From NCBI GenBank assembly GCA_028455995.1, contig JABELC010000010.1:62001-126000 (forward strand): a stretch of 64,000 bases of DNA, read 5' to 3'. A program made the translations under genes and the position numbers. Source of the stretch: Scleromitrula shiraiana. Its lineage: Eukaryota; Ascomycota; Leotiomycetes; Helotiales; Sclerotiniaceae. The notes beneath the pieces were generated by a model, which was not told where the DNA came from, searched no databases, and worked only from the letters and a program-made list of their open reading frames with translations. Below, one piece after another: positions 22,804-35,521 of this stretch. Position 1 is the stretch's first letter. The number at the start of each line of letters is the position of its first letter.

Positions 22804-25800
22804 CAGAACTCACGGTGAATTTTGCGAGATGATTTTCCTGCTTCTTCCCTCTCTTCAAAGTTGTCATCGATTCAATGGAGGCATGTGTTGGGCTTTTATC
22901 CTTACATGGCGTACTTTTTACTTATGTTTTGCACACGAGACCTACTTATCTATAATTCTCAACTTACATGACCACCTTGCAATGGCAGCGTTCGTTTTCT
23001 TCAGCTCCAACTTGAATCTAAATCACATCAAAAATAGAAATATATCGTAGAACAAAACAAAATGTATGTGATATCAACATACATGAGACAACCTCCCTCA
23101 TCTCTCATATTTTACGATTTCGACTGACTGAATCCCCTAAATCGATTCAGCGCTACCCTCATCTTTACATCACCTAATGTGTTGCCATTTTAATTTAATA
23201 TAGTCTCAAGCTAAGAATAAAATAGAGATCAACATCGAAATGTTCTAATATTTAACCTCCATGATCGATGAAATCTTGTATTTGGATCAAGCTGAGAGAG
23301 GTCCACTTCTACGAGAACTGTTGATACTGGTTAGTTATAGTAGGAAGTTGATATTGAGAATGGTGCTTTGCGATGTAAACATACCCGTAACATCTAACCT
23401 ATCATCGGAACTCAGATGTTTATTGGATGCAGGTTTCTCTACCCTCTAAGGTGTGACAATCTTTGGAATGCTGGATTCGGAGGGACAGTTGGGTTTTATG
23501 AAGCGTAGCTGCTTAGCTTTGTGATTAGGGTGATGAAAAGATGATTCGTTTGGACTGGGAATGGTAAAGATCTTTGAATGCGAATTGGAAATTGGGGTAT
23601 ATTTGTCTCATTGGATTAGATCAATTTCCCGGGATGTATTAGATTGAGTTGATAGTCGGTATACTATTATCTCATTTTATCGTGTTGATAATTTCCATTG
23701 TGGAAGATGGTCTTGCAGGCTTAATACTTTTATTCTATGGTACCAAAATAATACGCTCAATTGTATCAAGTATGTTTCACGATTAGATCGTTTTTATTTT
23801 ATTACCTTGAGTTGATACCTCTCATCATATTAATATAACTTCAATTCAACTGTGTTTTCTTGTCAGATTAGCTCAGAAGCTTTGTGCAGTATATGAGTCT
23901 TTTATCCGTAGAAATTAGTTCATCACACCTCTGTATCAGTAACCCATCTAACACAATTATCAAGACTATTCTACAAACTAATTGATGTTTAAGTGTTATA
24001 TGGAACTTATCCGATACTTAATCCATCGTAATAACATGTTCTCTATCCATTCATCAAATCTACAATTGGATTAGATGGTTCACATTCACATTTATATTCG
24101 CATTTCACATTGAGCAAGCAAGATAGGAAGACAGTAGGTATAGGAGACCACAAAGATGAATATCCATTTAAAGGTAGCTAATGCTAAAAAGGTTCTTATC
24201 ATCAATCCATCCCACCAGTAACCCAGTGAGACGAACTAATAGATAGCCCTCAAGAGAAAAAAAGAGCGTGCGTTCGTCCGCAGAGGAACAAGGTTTTCCG
24301 GGTCCCCTCCTTCCAAGAAAGGAAGAGTCAAGCTTGGTCGAAAAACAATATCCTCCGCATGTGCCCAGAGATCGAAAAAAAATCGATGAAGAAGTGAAAG
24401 TTGTAAAAGAAAAGCGATCTCGATACTGAAAAAAGCGTAGTCGAGTCGTTGAAAGAATGTAATTGGTTGTGTTGTAGAAGGTGTGTCGACCGAGAAAGAA
24501 ATGAAATCTTTTCTATATATATACAAAAAACCCATCTAATTGTCTTGTCTTTTGTTGGATGTCTAATGATCTAATGCAAAGCTTGATCGGAGAAAAAGTG
24601 ACGAATGAAAAAAGTTTATCGTATGGAGGTAAAATAAGGTTCGATAGCTAAGCCGTTTCCTTATTTTAATTTGATTGGTGATGAGGATAGAATATCAAAG
24701 GGTGTTGTGAATTGGTATTTCGCTCGTTGTTTGATATCCTGTCGACATCATTCCTCCATATCTCCTGTTAAGAAAAGAGGAGAAATAATTTATTGGACAT
24801 TGCATCCTTGGTCACCCTTTTGGACGTTGCAGCCCTGGTCACCCTTTTGGACGTTGCATCCTTGGTCACCCTTTTGGACGTTGCATCCTTGGTCACCCTT
24901 TTGGACGTTGCATCCCTGGTCACCCTTTTGGATGGTGCATCCCTGGTCTCCCTTTTGGCAGCGGCTTCCAATCATTTTGAATGTAGTTGGGTTTTTTGGG
25001 TTTTTTTGGGTTTAAAAAAGTGATAATAATCTGAAATGTAAGAATTGAAGATTGTGGTGAGGAAAGAAAAGAGGATTTAGGGAGGTGGGAAGAGGGGGTT
25101 TTATAGACATTTTGAGTTGGTGTGAACAGGTTTAATTTGCGGCAAGGACAAAGAATTTAAGAAACAGGAGCGAGATGGTGGTGGGATGCGGAAAGGAAGG
25201 ATGAGCGGAGATATGTGGTTTACTAAAGATAGAAAATTCGAAATACTAAAGATAGAATTTTACAGAAGAGATTATACTAGAGGGGCACAGAGGGATATTC
25301 AAGACAATCAAGGCGGACAGTAGTAGGAACCAAAATAGAGGCAAGGACCAGGAGAAGATTCCCAAGTGAAATGATGATAATAACAGAAGATGAATTCTCG
25401 ATTGAAGCAAGGAGAAATGAGATACAAAGACTGGACGGAATAATTGCGCCAGACAACAAGTAGATATTGTTCATAGGGTACGAAAAAAAGAACTCAGTAC
25501 CAACAGCTTAGTAGACTATAGCACGATGATTCCAGAACTCTTGAGAGAAAGTATAAAGACTTCATTCAGATTGAAATGCGGAATTCATTTAATGTGGAAT
25601 CTAAGAATAGAACCTAATTAGTGGATTGTTCAACGATACGAAGGTCAACTGAACAACATACATGCAACGCAGAGCCTCGAAAGAGCCCCAGACTATTTGA
25701 ACCATACATAATGTATTTGCTAGGAAAAAATCGTACAAAAGGAGAATGGGTTCGTTCGCCTGATTCTTAACATTGTCCCTCGGACCTTTGGTATTGTTGG

Positions 25801-28800
25801 ATCAAGAACAAGGGAATGGAAAGGATTCTGGGCTTGGATGTTTGCTAATAGATGCCTAGACTTTGAGGTAGACGAGTTCAATTAATACTCGTCAATTTCC
25901 CACACGGGCCATAGTTTGTGTGGTCGTGAAGTAAAAATTGCCTTGATTCTTCGTCAAAGAAAATCTCACACCAAACGAAGTCAAGCCAAGAGACTCAATT
26001 AAGCGAACCCCTTACTATTGTCCTCCTTAACATTGTTCTTCGCTTTCACTTTCTATTTATCTCTGAACCCCTCATTCTCTCAATCAAGCATAACGAATCT
26101 TCTAGAACTACAGTGTTTCGATTATTATTTCGTTTATATTTTTAATTTTCTTCAAACAAACTATGCCGAGTCTCGGCGTCTGGACTCACGGAGGATATTC
26201 CGAGATACATATTTGTTTTGATATCCAAGAAAGGAAAACCTGCAGATATTTTCTTCCCCTCTTTCTTTAGATATCTTGAGTATCGTCACTCGAGTACTGA
26301 TATCGGATTCACCGATCAACTGACCTAAAATAAGCAATCGTGAGGCGGAAGATATCCGTTCTGAAGCATTTTAGAACCCGAGAGATTGTTCTAGAACTTC
26401 GTGTCTTGTCTATCTCTCTATCTAATGGTTTATATTAAGAACAAGAATTTTAAAATTGAGCTTGGTTTTGCTTATTCATTATGGATCTTGTTGTTAGAAA
26501 CATTTTCTTCATTGTGGAGATGTCAAGGAGAAAACGGGAGATGGACAAACAAGATTTCTAACTTCCTTGAGCAAGTAATTTAAATTGGGAATACTATGTG
26601 ACTGAAAGATTCTTGTTTTTACATGCGCAAAGTATTCGTGGCAACTGGAAGATAGATGTAGATGTGGCTTGGACTATGATTGATTGGCATTTCGATAACC
26701 TTATGGTTGATTCGAATAGATTGATATGTGGAGATTGCTTAAGAGTAAGAGTACCAAAGTCTCTAATTAAAGAAGAGGAGTGTGCGAATTACTTCAGGCA
26801 ATTTTTTATCCTATAAACCAACCCCTTAGCTTAGCCGCCATACAAGATATCTATGCACAAGAGGAGGTATTTATTCTTAATTCCTTCACGTAGGATGAGA
26901 TAGAATCAGAACTGCGGAGGATTTATATGTAGCATAGCGGATCAAATACACAATCAACAAGAGTATCATCTTATCGTCACTACGTGAAGTAATGAATATA
27001 GGTCTTGACGCCAGCATACATTGTATAAGTGACCTGGAAGCATTCATAGGTATTTAAATGGAGGGCGAGAGTAATACAAGTAATTGACCGACATTCTCTC
27101 GTACCTAATGATATATTTGTCTTGTCTAATGAGATTGTTCTTCTCAAATATACCGGGTTAATTCGTCAATTATAGTGTTATTGTTCTATCATATTAGGTC
27201 AATACACTCAAATAAACAATTTCAATCCAATGACTCAAATAGTATAATTCTATTAGATTAGACTAATACATTTAAAGATACTAGGAAAACTTACAAAACT
27301 AATATTCATGAACTTCTCTGTATACGAGGATTTAGAACATGTAAATTCCATGTTGAGGCTCCTAGGTTGATATTCGTTGATCATTAACATTGAAGATTAT
27401 ACGCTGAACTACAAGTCTACTGACCAAGGACATGAACTAACCTTCTACCCCGCGGCAACAAATATCTGGCACTAGGGCCAGGAGAGTAATGCCTAGTAAC
27501 GAGATTTGGCTTTCAATCTTCCGATCTGGTCTATACGAGTAAGATATACAGTGTGACAATGTCCGAGGCTAAAGATAAAATGGAATGAGCGCGTGGCGTA
27601 GCCATGCAACTAAATGTGATGTTTACTTATCTTATATGGCTGGGACGAGCAATATGACACAGAACTACAAGAAAACTTCTATGCGGATAGAGTATGATGA
27701 ATTGAAAGAATCGGAATCATTACCAAAATGATTGTACCATGTTATTAGTCCCGCAAACTTAGATGCTGGGTTTTGGTTCGCGAAATTGTTATACTTGATG
27801 CCGATAACATGCCAAAACGCTCATGATGAGTTAAAACCCTTCATTGATGGAAGTCTCGATGGAACTATCTATACTAGATAGGCTAGAAGTTTATACTAGA
27901 TTTTTGAGTACTTTATATATTTGAATAATTTGTTGATTATTTATTAAATTATATAAAAAAAAACTGCTTTATAGCGAATAATCTGTGGATTATTCATGAA
28001 AGTGAAAAACCGCCCTGCGGGGCCCGTTGAGCACACTAGTTTGGTATGTCTAAGTTCTCTCATCTAATCTAATCTATTAACAAAAGAATCACAATTATCA
28101 AATCCAACATATTCAGGAATTTTGGTTTTATCTAATCGAACAACAATGTATCAATAATCGATCTAATCATGTAATTCAAAAACTGTTTATCAGTTTGGTC
28201 TGAAAACAAGTATGGTGTAAGTGATTGGTATTTCATCTAGTAGTATACACTAAATTGCCCCTAAGATAGATTAGGAGGCAAGTAAAACATCTCAAATTTG
28301 ATACGAGGCGTGAGAGGGGAGAGGATGGGGTGTAGAATTGGGAGGTTTTGGTGAATATTGAGGGTGAAGTGAAGAGTTTTAGAAGAATTAAGTATGGCCC
28401 GCGGCCCGCGCAAGGCCATCTTGCCGGGTGCTCCCCGAGCTTTCTGATGAATTTGGAGTTACTGAAGGAATCGCACCGTTCCCCTGAGGTTTGTTTGATG
28501 TGAGAGGGGTAGAGAGTACGATGCGATTGGGGCGATGGGAACACGGGGAACGGGCTAGATCTTTGCCGCATAGATTTACTATCTTGCGATATGATTGGTT
28601 GGGACGCGGAGTTGATACTGTTCCTGCTGTAAAACGATGATCCCAGTGTCAAATTCTGGAGGATCAGTCCTCAGAAGAGGCGACAAAGTAAAATCCTCGA
28701 GGAGTAAGTGCTTTCTCTTCATGAAGACAATCATAGATCGATAAACTTATAAAATAAATCGAAAACTCAATCAATATAATATAATATTCAAGATGTTACA

Positions 28801-28999
28801 CAATAATAAAAAAATAAAAATAATAGAAAAAAAATAAAAAAAATAGAACAAAGTATATTAAATGCCAGTGATAAGATTGAGTGAAGTTGTATTTGACTTG
28901 ATATGCGATATTTTAATTTATATTGTGTTTGATCACAATACTTTAGTCGCAGCTAATTATATGATTAGAATTTACTAGTACTCAATAGTAATTATTATA
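22804..28999. other. Gene-poor, AT-rich block
   Basis: About 6.2 kb without a recognisable gene. It has AT-rich stretches (26200-28000 and 28735-28990) and a 27-bp minisatellite (24793-24957). Two short GC-rich islands stand out against the background: one near 28008-28033, including the palindrome GCCCTGCGGGGC, and one near 28396-28440. Short open frames on both strands have no domain I recognise. Decayed mobile DNA is possible, but no transposase, integrase or reverse transcriptase motif could be read. Confidence 0.5.
24793..24957. repeat. 27-bp minisatellite, six copies
   Basis: Six 27-bp units start at 24793, 24820, 24847, 24874, 24901 and 24928; units 3 and 4 are identical and the outer ones differ at a few positions. 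Since 27 is divisible by three, no frame shifts between copies, and several frames stay open across the array: WTLHPWSPF on the plus strand and KGDQGCNVQ on the minus strand. No splice or domain context supports either as a real protein. Confidence 0.9.
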
Positions 29000-29260
29000 T
29001 CAAAAGCCCTTATTATTCTGACCAACTTTCTCCTGATAAGCATTAGAAGCAAGTGTAGCGGAACCCAAAATTCCAGCTCTTCTGTATGTAATATCAGTTT
29101 TATTGAGTATCAGAGCAAAATGTTTTGGTAAGTCTGCAGGGCAACTCGGAAAATACGAAAAATACTCCAAAACAGCCGCATGTAGAAAAAAGAGAGCTTC
29201 GTCTAGTTCGTGGCCTGCGAAATAAGTATCCTGACATTGCTTACGATCAGTGTTGACCAT
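29000..29260 (-). CDS. Small hypothetical protein or gene fragment
   Basis: An open frame of 86 codons from ATG 29260 has balanced amino-acid composition, unlike most random frames here: it includes Cys, His and several aromatic residues around DEALFFLHAAVLEYF. It lies divergent to cyanase, about 275 bp from its start. No domain is recognised. It may be the last exon of a decayed gene, since the sequence upstream has stops in all frames and no clear start. Confidence is low. Confidence 0.22.
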   Translation of the reverse strand: MVNTDRKQCQDTYFAGHELDEALFFLHAAVLEYFSYFPSCPADLPKHFALILNKTDITYRRAGILGSATLASNAYQEKVGQNNKGF

Positions 29261-29535
29261 AATGCCGAATTCCAAATAACCCTTCAAAATGAAGAGGCAT
29301 ATTTGAATACCGAATTCATCATCATCATCATCTTACCTAATTGCGGATGTGTCTCGGAGTTGTCCCGGAAATTGAATGGTCTAGATGCCAAGGGAACTTC
29401 CCCCGCAATTTATATATATGTCACCGAGGGCCAACTTCTTAACAACTTCAAAAATACCCTCTCATAACAAGTCCTTAGCAAAAATAATCATTCAATACAA
29501 TCCAATTCAATTTCATCTCACTCAATTAAGCAAAA

Positions 29536-30123
29536 ATGTCTCAACAAACTAATATCGCAACCCTCGATGTAAGTTCCCAAACGGAAAATTACCCCGCACT
29601 TCGTACAAACGCAACAGGACATAGAAAGAAACAATCTTACTGACCTCATAAACAACACCAGTCCACCCTAATCGATCGCCTCCCTGTATCTTCTCAAACT
29701 CTATTCGCAGCTAAAGCCGAAAAAGCCTTGACTTTCGAATCCATCGCCTCTGCTCTCGGCCGCTCCGAAGTAGCCGTAGCAGCCCTCTTCTACGGACAAG
29801 CACAAGCCTCCCCCGCCGATATTGAAAAGCTATCCGAAATCCTCTCAGTTCCCCAAGCCAAACTCGAAGCCGAATTAGGTGGATTCCCAGATCGTGGACG
29901 TGCGGGTCCTATGCCACCGGTAGAGCCACTTATCTATCGATTATACGAGATTGTACAAAACTATGGATATGCTTATAAGGCGGTTCTGAACGAGAAGTTT
30001 GGAGATGGTATTATGAGTGCTATTTCTTTCAGTACGAAGGTGGAGAAGGAGGTTGATGAGGATGGAAACAAGTGGGCGGTTATTACGCTGAGAGGAAAGT
30101 GGTTACCTTTCAGTCGGTTTTAG
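29536..30123 (+). CDS. cyn1: Cyanate hydratase (cyanase)
   Basis: Two exons: 29536-29568 (MSQQTNIATLD) and 29662-30123; the 93-bp intron has a GTAAGT donor and CCAG acceptor. The product is about 164 residues, normal for fungal cyanases. Residues ~15-85 form the N-terminal helical, DNA-binding-like domain. The C-terminal catalytic domain shows Arg104, Glu107 and Ser130, spaced exactly as Arg96, Glu99 and Ser122 of the E. coli enzyme, in YRLYE and KFGDGIMSAISF. The enzyme converts cyanate and bicarbonate to ammonia and CO2 in the cytosol, detoxifying cyanate and giving usable nitrogen. It is the one intact, clearly recognisable gene between the decayed CorA-like and HET genes. No co-located carbonic anhydrase is seen. 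Confidence 0.96.
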
Positions 30124-30963
30124 AGACTAATGTTGCGGGGCTGAAGATATCAGGGGGTTGGGGTTACTAGTAGTGAGGATTCAGCTTTCACTGTGTATAT
30201 TAAATCAACAACTTTATGGTATCCTTCCGTCCTTGGCGCTCATATTGTGACTGTGTGATGGATAGTCACCATCACCACTGGTATATATGTTCGAGTATTG
30301 CTTTAGTCCAGACTTTAGGCTCATGATCAAGCTCAGCGGCAGGTCATATACAGCGCCCCATTATCAAGAGCTGTCTCAGAATTCAAATCACCGACTCTCT
30401 TGAACAGCCTTTGCATTTTTAAAGTTGGGTTCGTTAAATGAGTCGAAATATCGATTTCTTTGCTTTCTAACTGCTTAATCTTTCTTTAGTTCATTTTTTT
30501 CACGTGTATTATAGAACACGTAGTCCTGTTAAAATACTGAATCAATGTCTTGAATTAGTGGTTGTACAAAATGTATTGAATAAATGGGAAATGCACATAC
30601 GCGAGGGTATACGGTGTTTGCTCGTAGTTCTTCAACACTTAATGAGCTCAAGAATACCAGCTTAACTTGAGAAGTAGAAAGTTACTGCTCTATTGCATTA
30701 CACTGATATTTCAAATGTACTGGATTGAGTAAGGAAAGTATCACTGCAGTAGTATATAGAATCATAGAGAACGCTATCTTCATTTGAATGTGATAATCAC
30801 GTGCATCACCGTCTAATCTATTCCCATTCCAACTCCCCAACTCCCCAATTCCCCAAATCTCCCAAATCTCCCAAAGCGGCTGCACTTTAGGTGAACCTAA
30901 TACTGGCGTCTCAACTCAACACCACCCCTAACCGGAAAGAACCCGAAATTAACACGTGATATT
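30124..30963. other. Intergenic 3' of cyanase
   Basis: Presumed cyanase 3' untranslated region, followed by AT-rich sequence. A short run of CCCAA-type repeats lies near 30834-30872. No gene is seen. Confidence 0.55.
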
Positions 30964-31534
30964 CTACTTCTCCTCTGTGAAAGCAGAAACCTCAAACCCG
31001 AGACGAGGCGGGAGGCCCAAAGCCGTACCAGATGTATTATTGGTAGACTGTTCGGGGTGAGTGGGAGTTTGCAAGGCTGAAGGTCCAGCGACGGGTGGTT
31101 GAGAAGTAGAGGCGATTGGCTGATGGTCCGAGGTTCTCTGCTCATTGGACATAGCATCTAAACGGCTAACTACCTTGGATTCATAGAGAGAGTCTACGTT
31201 CATGAAGCAGATTTATTCTGGTTCATGATTGGGTGAGTTCCAATATGCTTCCTTCGACGTATTATTCGAGGCTGAGGGTGGAGAGGTAAGCGAGCTTCTG
31301 GGGGGAGGGGTTGGTTTGGGAGGAGGTGAATTGGTTGGTTGTTATTTGAATCGTTAGATTGTGAGTCTTTCTTGTATATGCAAGATAGATGATTATCTTA
31401 CTAGCAGCTATGTCAATGTTGACCCAAGATGTTCTGGCTGGTTCGACTAAACCCGTATCGCGAGAGTTTTGTTTCATGGCGTCGGCGTCGAGTGTGGTCG
31501 TATTGCGTACCAAACCAAGTACCAAATCCACCAT
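30964..31534 (-). CDS. Possible small two-exon hypothetical gene
   Basis: A tentative model on the minus strand joins 31534-31402 and 31193-30964, about 120 residues, with a GTAAGA donor and GTAG acceptor keeping frame. Exon 1 has balanced composition. Exon 2 is Ser/Thr/Pro/Gln-rich in the middle and ends in FEVSAFTEEK. No domain is recognised. The 208-bp intron is long for this window and has no clear branch site near the acceptor, so the join is doubtful. Exon 2 alone could encode 79 residues from ATG 31200. Confidence 0.28.
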
Positions 31535-31687
31535 CAAGGTCTACAAGACCAAGATGGCGAGATCATTCTCGAAATGATTTCATGTTCTTCAATTCACTTT
31601 GTTAATGTCTTGTAACATATCTTAGCCGTCCCAACTATATAGGATGAGTAACGATCACATCCCGTAGCATCGCCACACCACACGCCG

Positions 31688-32440
31688 CTTTTAGTGAAAG
31701 TGTTCTCCAAAGTTAATACTCCAGAATACGCCGTCCTTTCACATATATGGGAAGACGAGACAGTCACTTTGCAAGAGATCAAAGACCAAACTCAGCGAGG
31801 TTATGAACTCGATGTATCAGTGGTATCAAGACTCTGCTATTTGTTATGCTTATATAGTATCTGATGTTGAAGACGAGATTCAGCTTGATAAAAGCAAGTG
31901 GTTTTCTCGTGGCTGGACATTGCAAGAACTTATTGCTCCTAATCGAGTCATTTTGCTCGATATACAATGGCGTAAAATTGGAACCAAGCATGAGTATTGT
32001 GAGAAGATTCTATCCATCACAGGCATTCCACAACCCGGTATCCTTGGAAAATCGCGTTCAACTGCAACGTTGCAGATAAAATGTCGTGGGCTTCAAAACG
32101 ACAAACTACTCGAGAAGAAGACATGGTATACTCCTTGATGAGATTATTTGACGGCCATATGCCACCAATATATAGGGAAGGACTCGAAAAGGCATTTCTT
32201 CGACTACAAGAAGAGATCCTTACTCGCTCTTCAGATCAAACATTATTTTTGTGGGCAGCGCATCACGAGCCCTACAACCTAGATCTACCAGCAACTTCTC
32301 TAGGTGCATTTTGTACTCATTATGATTGCTTCAACTGGCTTCACCGGTTTCAAGACTGTACATCAGAAGATGCGTTCAATCCGTATTCGATTTTATCTCC
32401 AACGAGCAATACATATATACAGTACCCCGCGCTTGGGTAA
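31688..32440 (+). pseudogene. Heterokaryon-incompatibility (HET) domain relic
   Basis: Three pieces of a HET domain lie in order but in three frames. Piece 1 (about 31688-31806) carries PEYAVLSHIW. Piece 2 (31803 to about 32070) carries NSMYQWYQDS and WFSRGWTLQELIAP, the latter a hallmark of the family. Piece 3 (about 32066-32440) carries KRQTTREEDMVYSLM and the helical sequence after it. The central block that normally holds the WIDxxCIDK motif is missing between pieces 1 and 2, an internal deletion of roughly 50 residues. A frameshift near 32060-32070 separates pieces 2 and 3. HET proteins trigger incompatibility cell death when unlike fungal strains fuse; this copy should be inactive. Decayed C-terminal sequence may continue to about 32790. 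Confidence 0.8.
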
Positions 32441-34300
32441 ACCGGATTTCCGTGATGAACACAAAGTTGCCGTTGAAGTTGCATGTTGCTTTGGATCCCA
32501 CGGTATTCGGTTGTTACAACTTACTGATGATATTTCCTATGGCACGGAAAGTTCCGAATAGACGCCTCGGATCAGATCAACTTCAGCCGCACAGGCTGTA
32601 TTTTCTTTGTATACGGAATTGTATGAGGAATCAAAACTCTTTAATTCTAGATTGCATAAGGAGGCAACGCATGCATACATTATGTTGTGGACACACTCTA
32701 TTTGCGTATATCCGTCCTGATGGGGACGAAGATGTTCACTGCATTTGCCTTTGTCTGGGCGGAATGCTCAGGGGATTGTCTCTCAAATGCTGATGAATTA
32801 CTCGATATCTTAATGTCCACTTAAATCTGAGCCTTAAGGGGTAGTCGTCCAGAATATTTGACTGGTTACAATGTTCAAATATTTGGATTCATGTTGGGGA
32901 ACTTTTTGTGTCTCAGCCTAGTTTCTCAGATTATCATCTCATACAGTGGCATAGCCTTCAAGAGGGCAGTTAGTCCTCAGCTACGATACTATAATTGTTG
33001 CGATGATGATGGTATATATTCCTGAGCAAGGAACCAATATATGCCGCCTTATCGCGATATATATGCCCGGCGTAGCACATTTTATGTATATGCATGTATG
33101 TATCTAATGACAATATAAAACGGACAGTCAAATGCAAGTTCGAATTCGAAAAACTGTACTACGAGTCTACGAAACGTTCGGATCTTCAAGTCCAATTCAA
33201 TAATATTCAAAAATATTCAAAAATAAACATGAAAATGCAAGTTGCTGTTTGCTTAGGATCCAAAACCTATTCCTGAACAGGATCGTCGATATTCTTCATT
33301 TATAACTCTCCCCATACCCATGTATCTGCACCTCCAATTAAAATCCGAAATTAATTATCCATCAGCGATTCGATAATCCAGAACTAGCACCTCCCCATCT
33401 ATCTTACCGAATCGGTCTTATATCACGATTGTCTGTTGCAATAATTGTATGCGTGACGTTCCTAGACACAGAGGCTATACCCCGTACATATGACAAACAG
33501 ATGTGAGCTTACCCGCTGCCATATTCGCGCATTCCTACCTTTTGGAATTCAGTATAACATATATTAGTTATTAGTTATCATAACATGGCGAGCCCTGTAT
33601 GCGATCAATCTAACACGCTAGTAGATCTCTATCCCTCTTACATGTATTTGTATGTTTATTGTATTGCCAGTAGTATATTGATAACTATATACATACATAT
33701 ATACACCAGTACAGATTCTAAGATCCCATTCCCCAACTTGAATCTTAAGTTAAATCCCCAATCCATTCCCCAGCCTACTCCAACCTAGTCAACCCAATCA
33801 ACCCAATCATCTAATCTAAAAATTAAGAAGAAAGAGAACCCAATAACACCCCATCCACCCCCCACCCCCCAAAACAAAGTATCCCTCCAAACCCCACAAT
33901 GATGCATCTGATCACTATAACCATAGCCTACCCCTCCGCCCTACTATCCGCCTACCCACAGGCCCTGGGGTAATTGTAATCTATGAACGCCCCGCATATA
34001 AGCCCATCCAATCCATTCTTTGAATTTATGTTCTCCAATCCAGTCAACCCAATCTAATCCAGTTCATTTAAACGTATATTCACTCTCTTTCCACCAAACC
34101 CCCCAAGAAGAACTCCTTCCAATGTTTGGTAATTTCGGCTTGCGTTCCATTCTGGCATGATATTTCCAGTTTTTCCTTTCTTGCTTACTCCTGTTCTCCT
34201 TAATCTTTCGTTTCTCACATTGATCCAACCCAAGCCAAGCTAGACCAAGCTAATTTATCCATATCATATCCTCTAACCCTCCCCTCCGATCCCATCCCAC
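32441..34300. other. Intergenic between HET relic and 34.3 kb gene
   Basis: The left part, to about 32790, may be decayed C-terminal sequence of the HET relic; open frames there shift repeatedly. The rest has no recognisable gene. A C-rich plus-strand stretch at about 33730-34300 (CCAATC- and CCCC-rich) precedes the minus-strand gene stop and is probably its 3' region. Confidence 0.5.
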
Positions 34301-35521
34301 TCAGACCTTCCCGCTTTCCCCCCAAGACCCCCCCTTCCCCTCCATAACAACATCATTAACCCTCTCAATCCTCCCATCCAACCCCCCCCTCTCCAAATCC
34401 AACACCTCCACCCTCTTCATCCACGTCTCGGGCCATATCAAATAAACCCCATGCACATCCCTCATATGACTCTGCCACTCCTCATCAAACAGCGTTTCGC
34501 GGTTATAACACGGGATGTACTCTGGATTCGTCGGGTCGGTGGCGGACAGCGATTTGCAGAGGTCGAGGATGGCGAAGCCTTCGGTGGGGGTTATGACTGT
34601 CCATTCGAATTTTGTGGCGAGGGAGTGGTAGCGCAGGGAGCGGAAGGGGTCGGGTCGGTGGGGGATTTGGAGCGTGTGGGCGTGGGATTGGGAATGCGAG
34701 TGGGGGTTTGAGTAGCTGGGGTGGAGGGATGCGAATGTGGAGGTGGCTGGGGAGGAGAGGGAGATAGAGGAGTATGTTTGGGGGAGAGTGGGTCGTGGAG
34801 AATATGATATTGATGTGTTGTATAGAGCGGGACGTTGCGCAATACTCGCGTATGGAGAAGGGGAAGAATTAGCTGAATAAAATGATTGGTCTTCTTCTTC
34901 TGGAGTGGTGGATGTTATGCGTCGTCGTGACGATGATACATGGTCATGTGGAGATTTAGAAATCTCTCTATGGATATTTGTAAGCGAATGATATTTTTTA
35001 ACCTTATTTTTTGCATGCGAATGCATGATGAAGGGGTATCGTGGTTAATGGATAATCGAACTTACAATCTCCCCCTACCACTTGCAGCTTCAGCTATACT
35101 TAAATCAAGACATTCATTCCTTATATGAATTGCAACATGCTAAAACAAGGTAGGAAATTCTATTAGTTTATTTGCTCTTAACTCATTACTTCTCATCATC
35201 TTCCTCGTCCTCCCTCAACAAGAATAAAAGACATACCTTTCTAAGTTTCGCAGCAGTATCCGTCTGTTTCTGACAAAACCCACAAACCGTCTCACACTTT
35301 GCGATCTGTAAAACCCCTGTTGTATTCCAAGGAGGATGTGTATGACCCTTGTGACAAGTAGTAGATGGAAGTGAACTTTCTCTTTCCATACTGTCAACGT
35401 ATCTATGCGAATTCAAGTCCGAGCCCAAACTATCATAATACGACTCAGAGTCCGGGTATTCAGATTTGATCTCGTGACCTGATGAATAGCCAAATCGTGT
35501 GGTGGTGGTAATTGTGGTCAT
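34301..35521 (-). CDS. Hypothetical three-exon protein
   Basis: On the minus strand exons 35521-35237, 35139-35066 and 34967-34301 join in frame (donors GTATGT and GTAAGT, acceptors TTTTAG and CATAG), giving about 341 residues. The two introns are 97 and 98 bp. Residues ~50-115 contain several Cys and His (CHKGH, then C-x3-C-x2-C and a later NEC), so a metal-binding fold is possible but not recognised. The middle is Ser/Pro/His-rich and disordered. Residues ~235-310 form a more ordered block with FEWTVITPTEGFAILDLC and VYLIWPETWMKRV. No signal peptide or membrane segment is seen. The function is unknown. The small middle exon is open in exactly the needed phase, which supports the model. Confidence 0.68.

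Noticed and set aside
24236..24535. Minus-strand open frame of 99 codons, hydrophobic and Phe-rich
   Set aside because: No domain, no splice partner and no conserved-looking core; it lies in a gene-poor block where chance frames of this size are expected.
26598..26816. Plus-strand open frame of 72 codons as a possible transposase remnant
   Set aside because: I could not identify catalytic acidic residues or any transposase motif in it or its neighbours.
28233..28652. Minus-strand open frame of 139 codons
   Set aside because: Composition changes abruptly across the GC island, no family is recognised, and no start or splice context supports it.
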